Source: Verrucomicrobiota bacterium (lineage in GTDB: Bacteria; Verrucomicrobiota; Verrucomicrobiia; Chthoniobacterales; UBA10450). From it: a DNA stretch of 14,799 nucleotides. Of the stretch, positions 6,713-13,471 are shown in pieces. The notes beneath the pieces are model-generated. The model was not told the origin of the DNA and did no database searches. It saw only the letters and a list, made by a program, of their open reading frames with translations. The DNA lies in NCBI GenBank assembly GCA_003219335.1, contig QHOF01000024.1:4305-19103 (forward strand), given 5' to 3'. A program made the translations under genes and the position numbers. Each line of letters starts with the position of its first letter. Within the stretch, counting starts at the first letter, position 1.

Positions 6713-8770
6713 TCACTGCAACAACTTTTCGAGCGACGGACTGCGTTCGGTGCCGAGCGCGGTGGCCCGGGCATAATGTTCTCTGGCCAGTTCCCTCGAG
6801 CCAGGCTGAGTAGTGACAAGAATGACTGCGAGATTAAAATGCGCGTCGGCGTAGTTGGGATTCTTGGCGATGGCCTGAAGAATCTCTGTCTCTGCCTCTC
6901 GCTGTCGCCCTTTTTGGCTGGCCGTAATACCCAGATAATTGTGCGCGGTTGCGCTGTTGGGATTGATCTCGATCGCTTTCCTCAAATCGCTCAACGCATC
7001 GTCGAACCTGGACTGCCGATAATGGACTATGCCCAGCGTGGTGAGCACAAAATCGTTGTCAGGCGCAATGGCGAGCGCTTTTTTCAACGTCGATTCCGCG
7101 GAGCGCAACCTGCCACTGCGAAAATAAACCACCCCAAGATTCGAAAAGGCATCAACGTTGTTGGGAATCTTGCCCAGGATTTGTTTGTATTGCTTTTCCG
7201 CCGCCCGAAGTTTGCTATGCTCGAGATTTCTCCTCGCCGCGCGCGCAGTGCTTTGCAGTTCGTCTATCTCATCGGCTTTGGACGCATCGGGTTTGTTGGT
7301 TGTCGCCTCGCCAGCGCGCGGGGAGTCTGCCGTGGCGCCACTGGAATTCACCGACGATTTTTTTTCAAAAACAAAACTCGCTTTGAATACACCGGGGTTC
7401 TGGTCTGAGACTGAGACCACCGGTTGCCGCAGCAAAGCAAGCTCTTCCCTGCTTAACTTGGTGACCGGCTGCGCGAGAAATTCGATCTGCCTGTTCAGTG
7501 TGTCCGATCTGATTTTCAATTTATCGAACTCCGCCAACACCAGTTTCCTTGCGTCCTCCCGGCGCGCTTCTTCCTGGCGTTCCCGCACGACGATGCTGCG
7601 CAACAGCTCGTTTTCTCTCCTGAGCTGGCTGGACTCCTCACTGTTTGCGCCGGCCAGCTTTGCCGCTTGAAGCTGCGTGCCTGTTTCATCTAACTGAACA
7701 TCAAGCTCGGCCGCTCTTGCTGCCAAATAATCACTCCTTTTCCGACTTTCGGCGAGTTGCTGTTGCAAGTCTGCCAGTTGCTGTTTCATGCCGGCAAATT
7801 TCTCTGCGCTCGGATTGCCCTCGCTAAGATTCCGGACCGTTCCCTCCACGCTTGCCAGTTTCTTTTGTAACTCGTCCTTTTCGGCCACGAGCAACTGCAC
7901 ACGCTGTTCGGCTTCCCTCGCGACCTTGAGTTGGGCGAGCGCTTCATCGCGCTCGCGCTCAAGCGCAGTGATTTGTTGATTCGCCTCGGCAAATTTCGCC
8001 TGAGTATCGTCCCTTTGTTTTTCCGCCGTTGCGCGCGCCTCAGCCGTCGCGGCGACGGCATCTTTCAATTGTGCCACTTCCGCGCGCAACTGACTTTCTG
8101 ATTTTCGCGCGTTGTCGAGATCGTTTTGCGCTTGTTCCAGCTTTGAAGTTGTTTCCTTCAGACGCGTATTGACGGTTTCCTTTTCTTTCCGTGCCGTTTC
8201 CAGTTCGCCGCGCGTTTTCTCCAGTGCCGCTTGCAACTGATCGACTTTGCCGCGCAATTTTTTTGTCGCCTCTTTGACTGCGGCATCGCCCGACGCTTGA
8301 GTGGTCGGAACGTCCCGTTGCAGGGCCACAACTTCAGGCCCCGGCTCGGACCAGCCCTCGCTCTCTGGCAGTGAGGGAGCAACTTCAGGCAAAGGACTTG
8401 CACTGGCGCTGAGCGCATTTTGCCGCGTCATTCTCTCCTGAATGCGCAAGATTCCTTCGCTGATCTTGCGGCCGCGATATTCCACGATTGCCGGCTGCCA
8501 ATTAGCGTGCGATCTGCGCAACTGCTCGATCAGGCTTCCGGCAAATCGGTATTTGGCCAGGGCCGTCTTGAACCGGTTTTCGCGCTCCAACTTTTCGCCC
8601 TGTTGCGCGGAGAGATAGGCTTTGAGAAAAATCTCGCTTGGATCATCCTGCTGCCCTACGACGGCGGTAGCCCGGAGAAACAAGAAAACAGCGAGCAACG
8701 CCGCACCGACTCGCTTTATGCGACGGCGAGGCGTCACGATCCCCCGGCTGCAGGCAGAGTTTTGTTCCAC
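6713..8770 (-). CDS. Secreted coiled-coil protein with C-terminal TPR domain
   Basis: This 685-aa protein is probably exported. It starts at a GTG with an in-frame stop 15 nt upstream; no good ribosome binding site is seen. Residues 17-40 (RRIKR, then VGAALLAVFLFLRATAVVG) read as a signal peptide with cleavage near VVG-QQD. Residues of about 45-120 form a helical block. About 155-450 is a long, Lys/Glu/Gln/Ala-rich coiled coil (for example LQAALEKTRGELETARKEKE). The last 150 residues are at least four tetratricopeptide repeats (AFSNLGVVYFRSGRLRSAES, TTLGIVHYRQSRFDDALSDL, HNYLGITASQKGRQREAETE, AHFNLAVILV). TPRs bind proteins, so a scaffold or assembly role in the periplasm or at the cell surface is likely but unproven. 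It lies upstream of the DUF2071 gene, with which it may overlap by 4 bp, and is divergent from the tRNAs. Confidence 0.88.
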   Translation of the reverse strand: MEQNSACSRGIVTPRRRIKRVGAALLAVFLFLRATAVVGQQDDPSEIFLKAYLSAQQGEKLERENRFKTALAKYRFAGSLIEQLRRSHANWQPAIVEYRGRKISEGILRIQERMTRQNALSASASPLPEVAPSLPESEGWSEPGPEVVALQRDVPTTQASGDAAVKEATKKLRGKVDQLQAALEKTRGELETARKEKETVNTRLKETTSKLEQAQNDLDNARKSESQLRAEVAQLKDAVAATAEARATAEKQRDDTQAKFAEANQQITALERERDEALAQLKVAREAEQRVQLLVAEKDELQKKLASVEGTVRNLSEGNPSAEKFAGMKQQLADLQQQLAESRKRSDYLAARAAELDVQLDETGTQLQAAKLAGANSEESSQLRRENELLRSIVVRERQEEARREDARKLVLAEFDKLKIRSDTLNRQIEFLAQPVTKLSREELALLRQPVVSVSDQNPGVFKASFVFEKKSSVNSSGATADSPRAGEATTNKPDASKADEIDELQSTARAARRNLEHSKLRAAEKQYKQILGKIPNNVDAFSNLGVVYFRSGRLRSAESTLKKALAIAPDNDFVLTTLGIVHYRQSRFDDALSDLRKAIEINPNSATAHNYLGITASQKGRQREAETEILQAIAKNPNYADAHFNLAVILVTTQPGSRELAREHYARATALGTERSPSLEKLLQ

Positions 8771-8817
8771 CGGCGGCGAGAATTAGTGGAATGATCGGGA
8801 AAAGTCGAGTCCTTTAT

Positions 8818-8845
8818 TTGCAAAAACAGATACAAATTTTAGAAT
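8818..8845 (+). promoter_or_regulatory. Sigma70-type promoter of the tRNA-His gene
   Basis: TTGCAA (8818-8823) and TAGAAT (8840-8845) are separated by 16 nt. A start near 8852 would lie about 13 nt before the mature tRNA. The AT-rich stretch stands out from the GC-rich surroundings. Confidence 0.6.
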
Positions 8846-8864
8846 CTTTTTCCGCTTCAGTGAT

Positions 8865-8940
8865 GGTGGTCGTAGCTCAATGGTAGAGCCCCAGATTGTG
8901 GTTCTGGTTGTTGCGGGTTCGAGTCCCGTCGGCCACCCCA
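8865..8940 (+). tRNA. tRNA-His (anticodon GTG)
   Basis: The acceptor strand gtggtcg (8866-8872) pairs with cggccac (8930-8936), with one G-U. The extra G(-1) at 8865 faces discriminator C at 8937, the hallmark of tRNA-His. The anticodon stem is ccaga/tctgg with anticodon GTG at 8898-8900. The T loop is ttcgagt. CCA is encoded (8938-8940). Confidence 0.97.
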
Positions 8941-8947
8941 GCTTCGC

Positions 8948-9025
8948 AAATCCCAAATTCCAAATCCCAAACTCCAACATCTCGATCTCTACGGTTTGGG
9001 TTTTGGAGCTTGGGGCTTGGGATTT
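8948..9025. repeat. Inverted 'aaatcccaaattccaaat' type repeat between tRNAs
   Basis: The left arm 8948-8977 consists of repeated words (aaatccc, aaattcc, aaatccc, aaactccaa). The right arm 8995-9025 (tttgggttttggagcttggg...) is an imperfect reverse complement, giving a long hairpin with a loop around 8978-8994. It has strong strand asymmetry (left arm almost without G) unlike its neighbours. It resembles a dispersed intergenic repeat known from many environmental bacterial genomes. It may separate or be processed between the two tRNAs. Confidence 0.65.
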
Positions 9026-9033
9026 TCGATTGT

Positions 9034-9107
9034 GTGCCTGTAGCTCAACCGGACAGAGCTTCTGACTTCGGATCAGAAGGTTGGGGGTTCGAATCCCTCC
9101 AGGCACG
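9034..9107 (+). tRNA. tRNA-Arg (anticodon TCG)
   Basis: The acceptor gtgcctg (9034-9040) pairs perfectly with caggcac (9100-9106), with discriminator G at 9107. The anticodon stem is tctga/tcaga with loop cttcgga and anticodon TCG at 9068-9070, reading CGA codons. The T arm loop is ttcgaat. CCA is not encoded (gat follows), unlike the neighbouring tRNA-His. Confidence 0.97.
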
Positions 9108-9239
9108 GATTTAAGCTCAGTTACATTCGCCACACGATCGACTGGTCTGGACGTCCCCATCAAGCAAGGGATTATCAATTCCCCGTCGCTGAACGCCGTT
9201 GCCTCGACAGAAGAGAACACTTATTGATGTCCTCAAGCG

Positions 9240-10298
9240 ATGACGACTCGGCGCGAAGAAGAGTTCATGCGGGCTGCGCTTGAGGAGGCGAAAAAAGCGC
9301 TCGGCCGGACCAGCCCGAATCCCGCTGTGGGAGCGATCCTGGTCATTGGCAATCGGATCGTGGCGAAAGGACATCATCGGGAGGCGGGTCGCGCGCACGC
9401 TGAGGTTGAATGCCTTCGCAATTTTGATGCGCCGGTGCCTGCTCGCGCTATCCTTTACGTCACTTTGGAACCGTGCTCGACAATGGGGCGCACCGCGCCG
9501 TGCACGGATGCGATTATCAAGGCCGGAGTCAGAAACGTAATTCTCGGCGCGATGGATGTAAATCCGCGTCACTCCGGCCGAGGCATCGTGAAATTGCGAA
9601 ATGCGGGCGTCAACGTGCGAGAGGGCATTTTGGCCCAAGAATGCGCCCGGCTGAACGAAGCGTTCAACAAGTGGATTGTCACCGGGCAACCTTTCGTCAT
9701 CGCAAAGTGCGGCATGTCTCTTGATGGCCGATTGACGCGGCCTGCCGGCGAGCCGCACTGGATCACGGATGCGGCTGCACGCCGTCACGCACATCAGCTT
9801 CGTGCCCACGTGGACGCGGTGCTTGTCGGAGCAGAAACGGTGCGCACGGACGACCCACGTTTGACCGTGCGCGGTGTGCGCGGGGCCCGACAACCGTGGC
9901 GCGTTGTGCTAACCCGCTCGGGCCTGTTGCCACGTCGCGCTCATCTGTTCTCCGACAGATTTGCTGCGCGAACACTGATCTACAAGCGAAGAGATTTGTC
10001 TTTCGTGCTGAAGGATCTCGGCAAGCGCGGCATGACCAGTGTCCTGATCGAGGGGGGCGGCGAAGTACTTGGCCAAGCGCTCGACATTCGGCTCATTGAT
10101 AAAGTGCAGCTTTATTTGGGGCCGATCTTGACTGGAGGGCCAGTATTCGCATTCCGCGGCCGGGGAGCAGGAAAAACTGCGGATGCGCTGCGGCTCAACC
10201 ACGTTTCTTACCGGCGGATCGGCCAAACCGTTTGCGTTGTGGGTTATCCTATGCAGTCCGAACAAAGCGAGGAACTTCTCGGCGTTCCGGCTGTTTAA
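9240..10298 (+). CDS. ribD: Bifunctional riboflavin biosynthesis deaminase/reductase RibD
   Basis: This 352-aa cytosolic enzyme carries out the second and third steps of riboflavin synthesis from GTP: deamination of the diaminopyrimidine, then NADPH-dependent reduction of the ribosyl group. The N-terminal deaminase domain (1-145) shows TSPNPAVGA, the zinc/catalytic HAE motif (H53, E55) and the two zinc cysteines C79 and C88 in TLEPCSTMGRTAPCTDAI. The C-terminal reductase domain (about 150-345) has FVIAKCGMSLDGRL, VGAETVRTDDPRLTVR and the nucleotide-binding IEGGGEVLGQAL. The length is close to the usual 360-370 aa. No strong ribosome binding site precedes ATG 9240; ATG 9267 would remove only nine residues, but family N-termini favour 9240. 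Other rib genes are absent nearby. The next gene starts 17 nt after the stop and is probably co-transcribed. Confidence 0.96.
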   Translation: MTTRREEEFMRAALEEAKKALGRTSPNPAVGAILVIGNRIVAKGHHREAGRAHAEVECLRNFDAPVPARAILYVTLEPCSTMGRTAPCTDAIIKAGVRNVILGAMDVNPRHSGRGIVKLRNAGVNVREGILAQECARLNEAFNKWIVTGQPFVIAKCGMSLDGRLTRPAGEPHWITDAAARRHAHQLRAHVDAVLVGAETVRTDDPRLTVRGVRGARQPWRVVLTRSGLLPRRAHLFSDRFAARTLIYKRRDLSFVLKDLGKRGMTSVLIEGGGEVLGQALDIRLIDKVQLYLGPILTGGPVFAFRGRGAGKTADALRLNHVSYRRIGQTVCVVGYPMQSEQSEELLGVPAV

Positions 10299-10303
10299 TT
10301 GTC

Positions 10304-10308
10304 GGAGG
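10304..10308 (+). promoter_or_regulatory. Strong ribosome binding site deciding a start
   Basis: GGAGG lies 7 nt before ATG 10316, the best Shine-Dalgarno sequence in the window. It fixes the start of the small secreted protein against a longer frame open from 10232. Confidence 0.75.
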
Positions 10309-10315
10309 TAAAATA

Positions 10316-10585
10316 ATGTATTGGAAAAAACTTCTGTTAATTGGATTGGTGGCGGGGGGAGTGGCTTTTGCGCCGACGCCAAGCTCTGACGCTGGCGTTT
10401 CGGTCGGAATTGGATTGGGGTTCCCTGTGGGATACCCGTATCCTTACCCTTATTATCCGTACCCCTACGGATATTACGGACCGGCAGTGTACTGGGGGCC
10501 GTCCTTTTACTGGCACAACGGGCACCGCGTTTTTGTCGCGCATCCTCGTCGTTTTGTCCGACATCCTCGTCATTTTCATCGGTAA
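10316..10585 (+). CDS. Small secreted Tyr/Pro-rich protein
   Basis: This 89-aa protein is not assignable to a named family. Residues 1-26 (MYWKKLLLIGLVAGGVAF...) form a signal peptide with cleavage probable near SSDA-GVSV. A Gly-rich stretch (VSVGIGLGFPVG) leads into a tract of repeated YP dipeptides (YPYPYPYYPYPYGYYGP). The end is strongly basic and His-rich (HPRRFVRHPRHFHR). Similar low-complexity exported proteins occur widely in Gram-negative bacteria, and the His-rich tail could bind metal or acidic surfaces, but no function is known. The start is set by GGAGG at 10304-10308. The gene lies 17 nt after ribD and is followed by a strong terminator. The strong ribosome binding site suggests it may be made in larger amounts than RibD. 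Confidence 0.85.
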   Translation: MYWKKLLLIGLVAGGVAFAPTPSSDAGVSVGIGLGFPVGYPYPYPYYPYPYGYYGPAVYWGPSFYWHNGHRVFVAHPRRFVRHPRHFHR

Positions 10586-10608
10586 GCTGAGGATGTAGAA
10601 TCTGTGGA

Positions 10609-10645
10609 GCTGGCTCGAAAGCGATTTCGAGCCAGCAGCTTTTTT
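10609..10645 (+). terminator. Intrinsic terminator after ribD and the small secreted protein gene
   Basis: A perfect 12-bp stem (gctggctcgaaa, 10609-10620, with tttcgagccagc, 10625-10636) closed by a gcga tetraloop is followed by a six-T run (10640-10645). It is a textbook rho-independent terminator on the plus strand. Confidence 0.92.
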
Positions 10646-10692
10646 ACCAGCGATTGTTGCACCAACAACGCGCAAAGAAGAAAACTGCCGTT

Positions 10693-11241
10693 CTATTTTT
10701 TGGAATTCGGGGACTGTGCCGGCTTGGTAGCAGGACTCTTGGCCGGCTGGTCAATCTGGAACTCTTTTTTCAGCTCTTGAATCAGAGCCGGAAGTTCCTT
10801 TTGCCTTTCGGCTTCGATTTGCTGCCGGAGCGTTTGTTCCACTTTTCGGCGTTCCTGAATGTAGCGGGATTCAAACCGCGCACGCTCCTGCGGACTAAGC
10901 TGAAGCCCGGAGTCGCGAACTGCCGCTTCCGCCTCGCGGGTCATCATCTGCCGACGCAAATTCTCTCGCTGGCGCATGAGGTTGCGCTGCTCGGGGCTCA
11001 TTCGCATCCAAATCTCGGCGTTACGCCGGAAATTCTGGCGGGCTTCTGGAGGAAGTGCCAGCCACCGCTCACGTATGTTCTGCCGCGGCCCCGGCCCTTG
11101 CGGCCCTAGCCCCCCCGAGGGCCGCCCGGTGGGACGATGTGATTGGGCTTGCGCTTGTGCGGCAGCGCAGAACAAAGCGAAAACCGACCAAGCGACGAAT
11201 AGTTTACAAAGCTGGCTTGTCTTCCCACACGCTATTTTCAT
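10693..11241 (-). CDS. Secreted DUF3106-like protein
   Basis: This 182-aa protein carries an N-terminal signal peptide (residues 13-33, LFVAWSVFALFCAAAQAQAQ). A Pro/Gly-rich segment follows. The core has the DUF3106 pattern: RWLALPPEARQNFRR, then IWMRMSPEQRNLMRQRENLR and LSPEQRARFESRYIQER. This is a repeated 'W..L/M.PE.R...R' module that forms helices. The tail is a long helix ending in a Lys/Pro-rich stretch. A periplasmic location is likely; the function is unknown, and a Heavy-metal-resistance/CpxP-like helical sensor is only a loose analogy. The start overlaps the upstream gene by 38 bp in another frame, suggesting translational coupling. It is the last gene of the dnaG-rpoD run. Confidence 0.8.
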   Translation of the reverse strand: MKIACGKTSQLCKLFVAWSVFALFCAAAQAQAQSHRPTGRPSGGLGPQGPGPRQNIRERWLALPPEARQNFRRNAEIWMRMSPEQRNLMRQRENLRRQMMTREAEAAVRDSGLQLSPQERARFESRYIQERRKVEQTLRQQIEAERQKELPALIQELKKEFQIDQPAKSPATKPAQSPNSKK

Positions 11242-11557
11242 CCCAGGCGATCAATTCATCCAGATCAGCCACGACGTCATAATCTTGTGGATCGATTTTA
11301 GCCACTACGTCTAAATCATTTGCAGAGGCAGTCTGCGAGACTGGATGATGTGTGGCGATAGCCATGCCGGCCACCACAATTGCCACAGCGGACGCTGCGA
11401 CGAGTCTGCGCAAACTAAACCAGTTCCGTGCCCGCTCAAAACCGGTGGTTTCTTGGCGAATCTTTCTCAGCACGTTCCGGGCAAAAAAAGGTGAAAGCGC
11501 GGGCGCGGGAACACGGCCGAGAATATCCCACAACTCTTTGTCGTCCTGACGTTCCAT
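11204..11557 (-). CDS. Small single-pass membrane protein, anti-sigma-like
   Basis: This 117-aa protein counts from ATG 11557 (MERQDDKELWDILGRVP); GGAG lies just 3 nt upstream. A TTG at 11566 would add three residues. The N-terminal 45 residues are soluble and helical, with the pattern ELWDILGRVPAPALSPFFARNVLRKIRQ. After a basic stretch, one transmembrane helix (VAASAVAIVVAGMAIAT, about residues 51-67) follows. The outer part is short and very acidic (DLDVVAKIDPQDYDVVADLDELIAWDE). This topology suits an anti-sigma-like regulator. As I recall, in Betaproteobacteria a DUF3619 protein of this shape sits between an ECF sigma gene and a DUF3106 gene. Here the gene upstream is the primary sigma rpoD. 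Whether it binds sigma is inference. Confidence 0.72.
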   Translation of the reverse strand: MERQDDKELWDILGRVPAPALSPFFARNVLRKIRQETTGFERARNWFSLRRLVAASAVAIVVAGMAIATHHPVSQTASANDLDVVAKIDPQDYDVVADLDELIAWDENSVWEDKPAL

Positions 11558-11624
11558 AGTCTCCAATCAATTGAACTTATTGCAGCGTTGGAAGTTGCGC
11601 TCGAATAGGCGCCGAAAATATGGT

Positions 11625-13460
11625 TCAAATGCCGGGGGCTTCAAGGAATCCCTCCAGCTGTCGAATACGAGTGGGATGCCGCATTTTGCGCAGGGCCTTT
11701 GCTTCGATCTGGCGAATCCGCTCGCGGGTAACCTGGAACTGCCGGCCTACCTCCTCCAAGGTGCGGCTGTATCCGTCGATCAGCCCAAAGCGTTGCTCGA
11801 GGACTTGCCGTTCGCGATCGGTGAGCGTTTCCAGCACGTCTTTGATTTTTTCCTTCAGCAAAACAATGGCGGTCATGTCGCTCGGGTTTTCGGCGCCTCT
11901 GTCCTCGATAAAATCGCCGAAATTGGTTTCTTCGCTCTCGCCCACTGGCGATTGCAGCGAGATGGGCTGCTGCGCCATTTTCAGGACCGCCCGAACCCGG
12001 TCCACTGGCAGGAGCACTTCTTCGGCGACTTCTTCAGGGGTGGGTTCTCGCCCGTATTCCTGCACCAGCTGTTTTTGCACGCGTAAGAGCTTGTTGATCG
12101 TCTCAATCATGTGGACGGGAATTCGAATCGTGCGCGCCTGGTCGGCGATCGAGCGGGTGATGGCCTGGCGGATCCACCAGGTGGCGTAAGTAGAAAATTT
12201 GTATCCGCGCCGGTATTCGAATTTCTCCACCGCCTTCATCAATCCCATGTTGCCTTCCTGAATCAGGTCGAGGAACGAAAGACCGCGGTTGGTGTATTTT
12301 TTTGCGATGGAAATAACGAGACGGAGATTGGCCTCTACCATTTCGGTTTTGGCCTTGAACGCCTGGCGCAGCCAGCCCTTCAGCGTCCGATACTCCTCCG
12401 CATAATCCGAAAGCGAAAACCACAGGCTCTTCTCCAACTCGCGGATTTTGCTCTGAAGTTGCAACCGCCTCTTTTTGCTGCGTGGGCTTTTGGCCAGCTC
12501 CGTCTGTAGATAAAGCGAGCTGTGGTGCGTTTCGTCCGCCAGGTGCACAAATTCTTCGGTAACCCTTTGTTTGAGATAAAAACGAGGATAAATCCTTTGC
12601 AGCGCAGCCATCGTTCTTTGCAACGCCCTCCGCTTCTGGGGCGGTCGCCTCGAAGAGTCGCGCGCAAAATCGCAAAATTGCCGGCTAACCGAAGCGCTCA
12701 ATTGTTCCACCTGCTTGCACAAACGCGGGAGGTTTTTCATGTACCGTTCCCGGCTTTCGATTTTTTTGTCGAGGATCACGCGGTCGAACCGTTCCCGCCC
12801 CTCGACCAGTTTGCTGGCGAGATCCAGATGTGCGCGTGCAACAAAGCCGAAACGGCCCAGGTGCCTTCGGACGATGTCCTCGGCGTCCTCAATGCGTTTG
12901 GATATTTCCACTTCCTGTTCCCGGGTCAGAAGTGGAACCTGACCCATCTGCTTGAGGTACATCCGGACTGGGTCATCCAGAATATCAGCCTTCGCTTCCG
13001 GTCTCTCTTCTTCCTCATCCTCCTCGTCTGCGTCTTTCTTGCCGTCCCTATAGCGATCCACCTCTGATGCCTCAATAATGTCGATCTCTAGGCGCCGCAG
13101 CCGGGTGAGGATCAGATCCAGTTCGTCGGCATCGGTGATTCCCTCGGGCAATGCCTCATTCAGATCGTCGAACGTGAGATAGCCTTGTTCTTTTGCCAGC
13201 TTGATCAGTTCGCGAATACGACTCTGAACTTTAATCGACGCGTATAAACCGGCCGCTGGATCAGGAAGCTGTCCGTTGTTGCGCCGCATTGACGTCGCGC
13301 TGCCGCGCTTGACCTTGAGCGTTGCCAGCGCCGGCTGTCCCTTGAAATTTCGCCGCAGCGCCAAAGCCTTTCTGGATGAGACGCGCCGAGCGCGGCTCGC
13401 TTTAAGCCGCCGCGCCGACGACTGTCGGCTGCCTCCCCTTGGTTTCGAATGCCTGGCCAA
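11625..13460 (-). CDS. rpoD: Primary RNA polymerase sigma factor
   Basis: This is the housekeeping sigma70, 611 aa. A Lys/Arg-rich tail (1-60) precedes region 1.1 (about 75-130) and an acidic linker ([11 protein letters not shown], 143-153). Region 1.2 is [20 protein letters not shown] (162-181). The non-conserved region runs to about 370. Region 2 ([20 protein letters not shown], then [19 protein letters not shown] and [15 protein letters not shown], 371-434) holds the core-binding and -10 recognition residues. Region 3 covers about 450-525. Region 4 ends with the -35 helix-turn-helix ([20 protein letters not shown], 569-588). The start is a TTG 11 nt after the dnaG stop. An ATG at 13289 (residue 58) would remove the basic tail; region 1.1 would survive, so the start is uncertain. 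It is co-transcribed with dnaG, as in macromolecular synthesis operons. Confidence 0.96.
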   Translation of the reverse strand: MARHSKPRGGSRQSSARRLKASRARRVSSRKALALRRNFKGQPALATLKVKRGSATSMRRNNGQLPDPAAGLYASIKVQSRIRELIKLAKEQGYLTFDDLNEALPEGITDADELDLILTRLRRLEIDIIEASEVDRYRDGKKDADEEDEEEERPEAKADILDDPVRMYLKQMGQVPLLTREQEVEISKRIEDAEDIVRRHLGRFGFVARAHLDLASKLVEGRERFDRVILDKKIESRERYMKNLPRLCKQVEQLSASVSRQFCDFARDSSRRPPQKRRALQRTMAALQRIYPRFYLKQRVTEEFVHLADETHHSSLYLQTELAKSPRSKKRRLQLQSKIRELEKSLWFSLSDYAEEYRTLKGWLRQAFKAKTEMVEANLRLVISIAKKYTNRGLSFLDLIQEGNMGLMKAVEKFEYRRGYKFSTYATWWIRQAITRSIADQARTIRIPVHMIETINKLLRVQKQLVQEYGREPTPEEVAEEVLLPVDRVRAVLKMAQQPISLQSPVGESEETNFGDFIEDRGAENPSDMTAIVLLKEKIKDVLETLTDRERQVLEQRFGLIDGYSRTLEEVGRQFQVTRERIRQIEAKALRKMRHPTRIRQLEGFLEAPGI

Positions 13461-13471
13461 AGTTAGTGTGG

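Noticed and set aside
6677..7408. Plus-strand 243-codon frame opposite the TPR gene
   Set aside because: Antisense to clear TPR repeats and rich in rare amino-acid patterns; no recognised domain.
8783..9220. Minus-strand open frame of 145 codons
   Set aside because: It is antisense to both tRNA genes and the intervening repeat; its GWPTGLEPATTRTTIW segment is translated tRNA complement, a frequent misannotation.
9108..9239. FMN riboswitch upstream of ribD
   Set aside because: No part of the conserved FMN (RFN) element core, such as AGGGC or the GAAAUUCCCGACC-like segments, is seen in the 132-nt leader.
9117..9893. Minus-strand 258-codon frame over tRNA flank and ribD
   Set aside because: Antisense to the RibD deaminase domain, whose zinc motifs are intact on the plus strand.
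10232..10315. Upstream in-frame extension of the small secreted protein
   Set aside because: It overlaps the 3' end of ribD and would bury the signal peptide; GGAGG at 10304-10308 marks ATG 10316.
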